A DNA stretch of 64,000 nucleotides, taken from the NCBI GenBank assembly GCA_037833965.1, contig AP031359.1:3716001-3780000 (forward strand), given 5' to 3'. Origin of the DNA: Marchantia polymorpha subsp. ruderalis. Taxonomy: Eukaryota > Streptophyta > Marchantiopsida > Marchantiales > Marchantiaceae. A program made the position numbers and the translations under genes. This document shows, in pieces, positions 46,061 to 56,300 of the stretch; position 1 is the first letter of the stretch, and every line of letters begins with the position of its first letter. The notes beneath the pieces were generated by a model. The model was not told the DNA's origin, did no database searches, and saw nothing but the letters and a program-made list of their open reading frames with translations.

Positions 46061-48628
46061 ATGGCGCCACCCAAGACGCCCAAGGTGCGGACTTTAGTTT
46101 TGTTGAAAGTGCCATACGAAGAATTGCTACCCTATTGACGGTAGCTCAACAAATTTCATCTAGATTTCCTCGTGGAATTGGAATTGCATGTCAGCGAGCA
46201 TTTGTAAGGAGATCATGGACAAGAATCGGAACGAAGGAGAGGATCTCCGCGGCAATCCGATGCTGTGGACAATTGAGCACTGGACGAGTGTGCTGGAGCC
46301 GTGTGTCGGGGACGTCGGGGATTATATGTTCGTGAAGGATAGCGTGAAGATAACCCGCGCAGAAAAATTCACTTTCGCCCCTCTTCCGGAACGCGCGATT
46401 AGAAACGAATGGGTGGAAGACCGCAGATTATAAGGATCCGAAGAGACGTGCAATTGCATTGGAAGTCATGCAAATCCTGCGACCGCAGCGCACAACTTAT
46501 GTCACTTCTTGGCAGGTCGGCTTCTTCGAGCGCGTCTTGAAGGGAAGTCGAGTACATTGGGCGAGGATCTTTCATGATGCAATTTGGATCAATGCGAGTG
46601 CCTGATGAGAGGAAGGATTGGTTAATCGCCTATCCTCTTACAAAGTGAATTTCTATCAGGGGATGGGAGTACTCACAAAGGAGTAGGAGAAGCGATTCTC
46701 GAAAGAACTGGAAATTCTGGCAATTGAGTCCAGCAAGGAGACTGAGAAAGAAGATAGTGCCCAAATTGAAGATCCACCTTAGAGGACAACGTGCGGACCA
46801 GTACAGGTGGATGTTCTTCCGCCACGAGAGCGGCCAGAAAGGCGACTGGCAAAGAGACGGAAGATACTTACAAACGACGAGGAAGACCTATTACTGGAGT
46901 CGCGGATGGCAGAGACTGAGATAGCGGAAATCAGGCAGTCAAGGACTCGAGCTAGGCCAAAGAAGAAAGCGAATCGCGGGAGGGTTGTGTCAGATTCTTT
47001 AGACAGCAGTGTGAAGAAGACGGATGCATCAATTTTGGTTTCGGACGAAGACAAATAATGAGCCTACTCTTCAAGTGTTGGAAGGAGAACCTTCGGCGGT
47101 ACCAGCTGAAGTCTTAATGGAAGTAACAGGGGAACCTTCGGAGAAGAGGATGGAGACAGCTAGTCCAAGTTTACTATCTTCAGAGCAGATGCGATTTGTG
47201 GAGAGCGAGGACGTACCTCAACCGAAAACAAGTGAAGAGCTAGCAAAGAAGCTCACGCTAAGTGAGGAAATACTTGAGCAGATTGTTGCACACGTGGGCG
47301 GGACGGTAGGAGACATCATTGATATTTCAGTGCCGCCATCACCTGAGGAAGAAGGAAGATTTGAAGTAGCGGAGAAGACTTCGGAGGAGGGACCAAAGGA
47401 GTTAGAGGTTGCCTTCCCTGATTTCTTGCAGGATAGCGTAGTACCTTTATTGAAGTACTCAGACAAGAAGAGGGAAACATATACTGTGATGAGGGAATCT
47501 AGATCTTATGTGGAGCTTGTAAGTAATAGTACTAAGCTCAAGAGGGCAGTGGCAGCGAAGAGGGAGTGGAATTCTGCAATTGCGATGGCGAAAGAACGAG
47601 TTGCAAGCTTGACAGCCGAGTGTGCGATCACGAGGGCGACATTGCAGGAACAAGAAGACCGACTTTGACTGAAGGAGATGGAGTGTGAGGTCCTACGACT
47701 AAACTTGGTGAAGAAGTCCGATCTTTGAGCGACATTGGAACAGGATTGTAGCAGTCTTCATACCGCCAACGAGACTGTACATAAGGTATCCGAAATGGAT
47801 TGGAGGTTTGTGCGAAAGATTGGAGGCATCCAAGAGGGCCTACGCCGCGGAAGTGCAACGTGTGGAGGAATTGATTGTGGCTGCAAAGAAACATGATCAA
47901 TTGCACGCCAAAGAATTAGGTAAGGCGGAAGGGCGAAGAGCCGAAGAGGCATGGATTGCCGAAGATCTTTGGGGATAGATTGCTATGACGAAGACGAGGC
48001 AAGAAGAACTTCGGAGTAGGATTGCAAAGCTCATGGATGGTCGTGACAAGGAGTTTAAACGCGTAGAGGAGCTTACGGCAAGTCTGGCGGAGGCACTCCG
48101 GAAGCACGAAGGCGAATTGATATATTGGGCCAAGAAATTGGCAGATCGTGAAGCGGCCAGATCTTTGGAAGTCAAATGTAAACTAAGGATTGAATTAGAA
48201 TGCGAACGGTTACGAGAGCAGTTGAAGAGAGTTGCTCTGTAGCTAGAGGAGACGTAGAGGCTGCACACCGCTTGTTGCAAGACGAGACGACCGACACATT
48301 GCGGTTGTGTGTTGAGAAGTGCTTGCATGGATTTGCAATGCGGAAATTGCAATTGGTTAAGTGGTTGAAGTTGGATTCATTGGAGCGACGTCTGATGAGT
48401 GCGAAGGGCAGCGGATCCGCGTGGCACAAACAGTTAGTAGAATTGGTTAATTCTTTTTCTGAGGGATTGAAAGAGGCGCGAGAGAATGTAGAGATAGAGA
48501 TTGTAAACGTTTTGCGTAGGTTAGGAGCCGACGGAAGCTCAAAAGACGTTGTAACCGCTACGTTGGATGGTACCGCGAGAGTAATTCACCTCAGGCGGTT
48601 GAGATTCCTAGGAGATCGGAATGAATAA
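46061..48628 (+). pseudogene. LTR-borne coiled-coil protein (copy a), broken
   Basis: The frame opens at ATGGCGCC (46061: MAPPKTPKVRTLVLLKVP). Landmarks: LRGNPMLWTIEHWTSVLEPC (about 46240), VKITRAEKFTFAP, WQVGFFERVLKGSRVHWARI (about 46510), YKVNFYQGMGVLTKE (about 46640), basic EKRPERRLAKRRK-type region (about 46830), KTRARPKKKANR-like patch, LTLSEEILEQIVAHVGGTV (about 47250), core FPDFLQDSVVPLLKY (47414), coiled coil to about 48500, and a stop overlapping AATAAA at 48626. Total span is about 855 codons with several stops and frameshifts. It is the clearest end-to-end guide to the gene's original layout. The function is not known. Confidence 0.65.
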
Positions 48629-48629
48629 A
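48622..48629 (+). terminator. Poly(A) signal overlapping the stop codon
   Basis: TGAATAAA: the TAA stop of the LTR-borne frame (48626-48628) is part of the AATAAA hexamer. GT-rich DNA (GTGCGTGTCTGTGTGCTTG) follows at about 48702-48720. The arrangement is conserved in the other copies. Confidence 0.55.
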
Positions 48630-49144
48630 GAGGCTCAAGGCTCTTTCCTTGGAGGGCTCTTCTGTCAATTAGCTTGTCTTAGCTGTCCATTTGTATCCAT
48701 TGTGCGTGTCTGTGTGCTTGTGTGTCTTGCCACTTAGCATGATGCGCTTTGGTTTGTCAAAGATACCTGATTTGGAGCTGTGATTGTCCAGCTTGAATGT
48801 TCTGAGTCGCTGGGGGCTATTTGGAATTTAAGCAAATTCGAGTAAGGGTATTCAGGTTAGTGAGCCCGGAATATATTTGGGAAGTTTCCCCCTGAAATCA
48901 TAGTGTGGAGTCCAAGACGATTCCCACAGGTGTCAATTGGAAAAGTATTAGGTTGTGAATGTGATTATACTCTGCTTTTTGGCCGTAATCGAGCAATGTT
49001 TTATGGGAGTGACATCGGCCTAAGAAGTAAAACTCATCAATAGATAGTTACTTCGTGACAAAGTGTGACTTTTGGTGTTGCAACTATCTTTGTGGGAACG
49101 AATCTAAACCATTATGCTCCATTTTGGTATTTATTGTTATCACT

Positions 49145-49470
49145 GTAGTATACATGGTATTGTCCTTGTCCTGTTTGCGAATAGACACCTGGTTATACCC
49201 TGAGAATCCATATGGGAAGCTATAGCACTCATGCCCTGCCACATGATCTAGGATAGCATCCGTAAATGGCAACGGATGATGATCTTTCTTGATAGCTGCA
49301 TTCAGCATACTGAAGTCCTTACAAACTCAAAATTCCCTGATAGTTTATTCGGGACTATCACGATGGGTGAGATCCATTCGTTGCTTAATACCGGGTATAT
49401 GATCTTGGCCTCAAATATTTGTCAATCTTGTTTTTAACCAACAAAAAATACTTCACCCTGGTGGATCACC
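49145..49470 (-). pseudogene. Gypsy element 3, RT N-terminal part
   Basis: Minus-strand translation gives MLNAAIKKDHHPLPFTDAIL and GHECYSFPYGFSGYNQVSIR, then DNTMYTT, the first RT blocks of a gypsy element. The next RT residues (ETYAYHKMLFGLSNAHATFQ) lie at about 44970 across the GTAGT-flanked insertion. Upstream (about 49310-49430) a degraded EWISPIVIVPNK block is readable. Protease and gag are not seen. Confidence 0.78.
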
Positions 49471-50709
49471 AAACCCAGGTGTATCACCAAACCCCGATCT
49501 TCCACCTAATTTCCAACTGGCACCACTGCAAAATCGTCACCAAGTAGCCAAATCCACACCTGACGTTGTGCCCTCACTAAGCTACCCTAGCCCTACTAGC
49601 TTTGGCGTATGGGCAACCTAACCTGTCATCACCGCAAGAAGACTCTCACGGTCTACTGGTCATTACTTTAGTCTCATCGTGAGAGAAACAAAGATAGGCC
49701 AGCCGGTGATCAAGTCCAGCTCCCAATCGATAGCACACAAAAGTAAAACTACTCTAAAAATCAGCGTCATCCCTACACGGTCGCGCACCAGAAAGCAAGA
49801 CATGAGAGTATCTAGACACAAGCAAACAGCTAGCAACAACTCTCCAGTCTAAAAAAAACACAACACAAAACAAGACAACACACACGGGACATCGCATTGC
49901 ATCGCAATCCCGATTTGATCTCCATCGCCTCCTATCACTTTCCAATTTCAGCGGCTGCAATGTTACGTCTTTCACTCCGGGGTCACACTCCACTTCAATG
50001 AACACACTAAGCACTTAAAGCTTAATTTGTTTTTGACCACGTTATATATATATATAAAAAACACACAATGCTTTCAAAACTCAAATACTATAGTTGAGGG
50101 AAACCGGATGCAAACTCTTGAACTCTACAGAATAGTTTCTTAGAACTCTTAGTCCTAAATCTCTTCCTTGTTCTTCTTTTTTTTTCAATATATTTGTTTG
50201 TCAAGAAAGAAATAATGGATAATAGAAGGCTGATATAAAGTCAACTCGGCCTAAACTAGTTTTGTGTGCTGAAGCCACCAGAGGCAATTATATTGCACCA
50301 TCGAAATATTTCTACAAGAAGAATTGGGTGTAAGAAATCAAACTTCATATGCTATTCCATTTTAGAGAACAAGTTGTATATTTCTAGAGGTAGACAACTT
50401 GAAGTTTCATACTTGACCATCATTTACATCAGAAATTTGATATCTCTTTATGCTTTTTGTCTTCCTCTTCAAGCTTTGCATGTCACATGTTCAAAGAGAT
50501 GATTAGCGGATGTGATAACTTGGTCTTTGAGGTGGAATGTAATTGGCACCAGCTACTTCTGGCACTCTCCGAACGTCTATATGAGGAGTTTTTCAACATT
50601 GTTTGGAGCAAGCGAGTCTGTTAGATGCACTTTTATCAACTTCATGTGAATCATGTGCTTGTTTATTGTGAACGGAAATATCTACGTCCTTACATCATGT
50701 TATCGCCAA
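49471..50709. other. No gene recognised
   Basis: C/A-rich DNA to about 50030, then A/T-rich DNA with a short (TA)n tract at about 50042-50057. The first part may be the upstream region of gypsy element 3, but no gag or protease motif is visible. Two copies of ATCACCAAACC lie close together near 49464-49490. Confidence 0.45.
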
Positions 50710-50849
50710 GCATAGAACTGGATCTCATAGGCTTAGAGTTAAGGAAGAACGTTGATTTAATATTGATAGGAGTGAACGTGTTTGTAGGTTATGTGACGGT
50801 GGGCATATTGAATTTGAAAAGCATGTATTTGTTACTTATTAGAGATTGA
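50710..50849 (+). pseudogene. LINE-type C-terminal zinc motif fragment
   Basis: The plus-strand frame reads HRTGSHRLRVKEER, a stop, FNIDRSERVCRLCDGGHIEF and EKHVFVTY. The pattern C-LC---G-(I/V)E-EKH at the end is the zinc-binding region found at the C-terminus of many plant non-LTR reverse transcriptases. No RT domain can be read upstream. It is a short remnant in A/T-rich DNA. Confidence 0.5.
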
Positions 50850-52700
50850 TCTTTCAGATCTTTTTCCTTGTTTTTGATTTTTTGTTTGTATTGTATTTTG
50901 CAGCCTTTTGACCCTTTGGGTTTCTTGAGCTCGACCTATTGTCATTTACCATTTATCATTTATATCACTATCACGCTTCAACTTTGTTATCACATATCAA
51001 TCTCGTTCACAATAATCTACATTGTATGTATAAATGATTTGCTCTAGTTCCAGAAAAGCCATGATCTTCCATATCCACAGATTTTATTGTGGATCTTTCA
51101 AAGTCCAAATCTTTTGATTAAGTTTTGTTGTAATAAACCATTTGACAAAGATGACACACTTTTTAGTGATTTGTAGTTTTTGTAACATATTACTATATTT
51201 AAACTATGAATAAAATATATTCATTGATGTATTAAATTTTCAAAAATATTACAATAAGCATGATGTAATATGATAGAAGTAAAATTATGATTCCAAATTT
51301 TTATTTTTGTTTTTATATCACATCTTATTATATGAAATGTATTATATACATTACATTGAATATTTTTTTTATTGTAAATTTTAGATTTAATTTCAGGTAT
51401 TTTGTAATGTGATTAGATTTAACTTCTTTGTTGATGTAAAGGAGAAATATGTATATGTATTATTTTTTTTCTATCTGAGATAATTAATGAATATAATTTG
51501 TGATTTTACATGAATCACAAAGTAGAGAATGTGCATGGATATTTGAAACTTAAAAAAATAGCTTTAATTGTATCATAGATATTACTATGTTGAAATTTTT
51601 TATCAAAATAATGATTGAGATTTATTTTATTTTATTTTCGCAAATAAATGAGTGTATAATTGATGTAAGCAATGAATACATGGAAATTTGAAGGATGATA
51701 TAGAAGGAAATTTTTTTAAGCAAGAAAATTTCTATTGATTTTTGATATTTTGATAAACACAAAATTTTGATAAACACAAGCATTCAGATTTTATTCATGC
51801 TTAAGTAGATGTTTTGGTCATGTAAGGGAGTTTAAGGGAATACTCAAAGATCTGGAAGTTGTATAATACTATTTTGAAATGAAAATCTTATATTCATTTC
51901 AGATGACAGATAATATAATGCAAAGAGCCTGATGAGTATGAGAATATGTAATTGTAGCGACGAGATCTATACAGTGAGTTGAAGCGAGGGACATTGATAG
52001 TCAACATGATTTGAAAGTATTCGTGTTTCCAATTTCGACACATATCTAACGGGAAAGTGGATGATGCACACTGGCTGGTGATGTTTATAGACTACAAGGA
52101 AGAAGTTAGAAACTAACTCATTTACTATCAAGTCTAAATGCTTGTGTACGTAAGTTGTTGCAACATGCTACTGTCTTTCACTTAAGTAAAAGCACTTAAA
52201 GTTTCCTATTACTAGATAATCTGTAGTTATATGCAAAATCATCAAGAGGATGAAGTGAGTTACAATTGAATCTAAGGGAGTTCAGAGTTCAGTATCCACA
52301 TAATTTAAAATCTGAAGAGTCTTCTTGAATCTTGCTCTTTGTCTCATGCGTCGCTTCTTTTATATAGAGGAAGGGCTATGAGAGTAAACTCAGAAAACAA
52401 AAAGTGGAAGGCCGATGGAGCTACAATAGTAGTTCAGAAAACCCCAAGTTCCATTGCTTACTCAAATCCCCGTGGGAAAAAAGAACCCACAATGATCTTA
52501 AATGTCATATCATGTGCTTCGGACTTCGGACTTTACAAAACTCGCAGCTGGCATCATCGACTTAATTGTTTTTTGTCTTGTCAAGAAATCAATAATTGTA
52601 GGAAGTTTGAGGGGAAAATGACAAGACACCTCCGGTACATAGGCTGGAGATGGTTTAACGGCTTCAATCCATAGCAGATTTTTAAAGCATACTGAAGAGG
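50850..52700. other. A/T-rich intergenic DNA, no gene recognised
   Basis: T-rich and A-rich sequence with chance frames only. The frame at 52339-52674 (111 aa) shows no domain that I recognise and may be part of the untranslated or promoter region of the downstream BSL gene. Confidence 0.5.
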
Positions 52701-53393
52701 AAAAGCAAACACAAGTACTAACATTTAGAGATATCGGGGGAGCTATGCGTTTTCTGCTACAGACTTACCCTAAGAAGTATGCCCTTCTTTTGGCGTCTCT
52801 AGATTTGAAAGTTCTAAGAAGTTTCTCAGAGAGGTTATGTTCTGAAGCAAATGTGGTCATTGTTCGGAGATATCGAAAGGGACAGGGAGCTATAAGGAAA
52901 AGCGACGCTGACATAGATTGTTCAGAAATACCAGCTTCAGTTACTTAGTGAGAGAAGTGTGAGAAATACGTGATGTCACAAAAGCTCTAGTTGAAGTATC
53001 GCACCCAGACAGATGAGGCAATGAGGGCCGCCATTCTCGGTTCATCATATATACTGCACGTACTGCCCCGTGTAGTTTAGTTTAGATGGTGGATGGTTTG
53101 TCCTCCGAATCGTATTCCCCATCAGAGGAGAGATGAATACGAGAGCATTTCAAAGATGTCATCCGGGCAGAACCTCGAATCGTAGTGGAGTTTAGGAGCA
53201 TGGCTTCACGGAATGTGTTTAGTTCAGAAGGGGAATGTGTGCTGATTGTGTTCTGTCCTGCACTGGAAGCAGGATACACAAAATTTCAGTGTCGGGCTTA
53301 AGGCAATCTAGGTAAACAGCACTATGGAGACGCTAGTTTGTACATGATGCACAGCACCGTGTTAGAGATTGAGAATTTGGACTGTTTGGGTCT
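52701..53393 (+). promoter_or_regulatory. Upstream/leader region of the BSL-type gene
   Basis: The sequence becomes less A/T-rich and has short upstream frames (for example 52745-52948). An in-frame TGA at 53370-53372 lies just before the chosen ATG at 53394, so that ATG is the first in its frame. No firm TATA box or transcription start can be given. Confidence 0.35.
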
Positions 53394-56300
53394 ATGGAAG
53401 TGGATGCAGGCATGGGTGGGGAAGCTGATCAACAGCAAGGCCCGCTGCCGCACCAACAACAGCACCAACAGCTACCGCCGTCGATTTCAGGACCCAGGCC
53501 AGCACCTAGCTACAGAGTTGTGAGCGCAGTAATCGAGAAAAAAGAGGACGGACCTGGTCCTCGATGCGGTCACACCTTGACAGCAGTAGCAGCTGTTGGA
53601 GATGAAGGGTCCCCTGGGTTTATTGGACCTCGCCTTATTCTGTTTGGTGGTGCCACTGCTCTGGAAGGAAATTCTCACGCTGCTGGACCCCCAGCATCTT
53701 CTGGCGCAGGCATCAGTAAGGCTCGAACGATCCAAGTCTGATAAATTATGAGAGGATTAACTGTGTCATTTATATTCCGTTCTAAGGGGTTGTCTTCCAT
53801 TAGCACAGATACATAGAATGGTCTTTTGAGAATTCATTTCTTATCTAAAATTATGTGTTTTGTCTCTCGCCAGAATAGAACAATCCATCTGCTGTCTTCA
53901 AGACTTGTTGATGCTCAGGCTTAATCTCACTTCTTCTCTGCAGGGTTGGCGGGAGCTACGGCAGATGTGCACTGCTATGACATACACGCGAACAAGTGGA
54001 TGAGGTACTAGACTAGACCTTCATGAATGATACGGAAACAATTTAGCTGCGGGTGCGTATGCTTAAAGCTGAAGTTTTTATTCATTGTACGATGTAACTT
54101 CGACGCTGATCTTGAATCAGTGGGAGATCTCCATCTCTGGGGAGCAAATTTGAAAGCCCCTCCTTGTTTGCCAACTGGAGTTGACCGATTGTATCCAATT
54201 TGATCTTCTCAATTTACATCCAGATAAACTTTTGGCTCACGTTTTAAACTACAGCGTTCATCGCAGTAGAGAGTTTCCAATCGTGGTCGGCTGAAGTTGG
54301 CGTGTGTTGAAATGAACGTTGACTCGGCAATTAGCTTCGCGGAAGTCACATGCACTTAAGATTGCACCCCAAACTTGATAATGTTTTATGTTTGCTAGTT
54401 TTCCATGATTCTACTGTACTTCATGGGCATTCTCTTTTGGAAGCGGATCTCCTGTTGTTATGGCATGGTTCAATTTGCTGTTAGTGGCGAGAGATGCACC
54501 TTGACAATTTAGATTCCTTATGAAGGCAACGGTATTTAGAACTGCAAGAAAGAATGTTAATATAAAATTAGAAACATCTTATGTTCCTGTTTTCACGTAA
54601 CTCACATTGCTATGGTCATCCCGTGAAGTTTACGGTCTCTTGTTCTTTACCTTGTTCTAGATGTAAACTTGGTCCTAAAATTCTCTAAGGGAATATTACG
54701 AGCAGTCTTCTCACACCAGCAAGATTGTTATTTCTTTTCTCGTACATTGGGTTATTGGATGAAGCTCGTGCTGGGGTCCTGTCATATTGCTGTAGTTTGG
54801 CAGACGTCCGTGATGTTTGAGTGCAAAGTCATGTAGAGGATGTTGTACTAGGTTATGTAGGGACCAGCTCATGATTGTTATGGATCGTCGCAAGGATACC
54901 TTGTAGATGCCCCTTAGTTCAGTTTTTCACGTTTCTTCGTTTCTGGTTTTTAACTCCTATGTAGGTTGTGGTTGCGATTGTCATCGAGTACCAATGTTTT
55001 TGAAGGTCTTGGAAGGATTGTCCAATTTTACTATCTTTTGTCCGATTGTTGCATAAATCTTCTGAAAATGTTATAGAGACATGTTTTAGTTTAATTTCTA
55101 CTCTACTAGTATAGCAGCTCACTACGTTTTGGGTATAGGGATGAGAAACAAAGTGCCCTCTCTGGTGGGCTCGATACCAATAGACCAGACATAATTCATC
55201 GTAAGCTGCTTAGGCCAAATCTTCTAGTTAATATGTGCAAATTCAAAATCCAAATAATCGCCGAACTGTGCACTATGCTCAATTTTCACGTTGATTACTT
55301 CATCTTTATTCTGCTCCGTATCCTTAAAATGCAAGCCTGCACATCCCTACCTGGGTACCTTCGTGGTACCTGATAACATTTCTTATTCGAGTTCCAGATG
55401 ATTTTGATCCTAAATCTCCTCTTCTCTGGATTGGTATCTCCACCTTTTTGGCGTTTGCTCCCAATTACAGGCCTCGGCATCCGATTTTTCTTCAGGCTGC
55501 ATTCAAGTAGGTCATATGTCCATTCTCTTTGCGAAGCAAGAATTGTAACTAAGCTGCAGGTACAACTGGAACCCTATTGTATTTGGAGAGCTATCAAATT
55601 CGCTCCTAGCCCCACTGCTTACATTGAGTACTTGAATTCGATCTTGCTTCGTCTATATATCTATATAAATTGAGACTACATGTCTCACGGGGGTTGATGA
55701 GTTCTTGGAAATAGTGGGAGCGCATTGATGCACCCTCACTTTCTTCGTACGTTAGAGTCTGTCGTTTCCCATTCAGCATTGATAGGATCTATGCTAGCAT
55801 TTCCCTTCCTACTTACCGTCTGTGACCTTTTTCATGTTTCGCTTCGGATTCACCACCTCTGCTCTCCGTGAATCATTCAGCGCCCTTAGTCCTGCAATAT
55901 TTATGATTGTTGCTGTTGAATTCAGCCCTCTTGGATTCTTGCGTTCCTCACGGATTCTTACGCACGGTTTCTGTTGCGTTTTGCTCGTGGATTTGGCTTC
56001 TGTTGGATGCTTTCGCTTTCAGCTTTATTGAAGTACGTTCATGCTTCCGTAGTTTAATCTTAACGTGGGGTCTGTAGCTTTTATTATGCTCTCAATTTAC
56101 TGCCACACCTTATAATGTCACCCATAGCCCCAAGGCCCGTACTGAATTTTTTTACTTGGTCCCGCTATACGTATATGCATAAACACAAGCAGAACTGTTC
56201 CTCTTCGACTGGATCGAAACCCAGCGCGATGACCTCGAATTGAAACTTGAGGTTTTACAGCTGTCCATACTAAATGAGATTTCTGAAGGGGGCTTACGAG

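Larger units (their letters stand above)
44976..49144 (+). mobile_element. Solo giant LTR with TSD (copy a)
   Basis: The unit begins TGTGGTGCTTAG, ends TTATCACT (a change from the usual TTATCACA), and is flanked by GTAGT. It interrupts the RT of gypsy element 3. Inside it, a smaller deleted LTR (45376-46028) was later inserted at ACTTG. Without that, the unit is 3511 bp. A TATAAG box lies at 45047, the coding frame at 46061-48628 and AATAAA at 48624. No gag, pol or second LTR is present. It is therefore a solo LTR whose body is mostly coding sequence. Confidence 0.82.
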
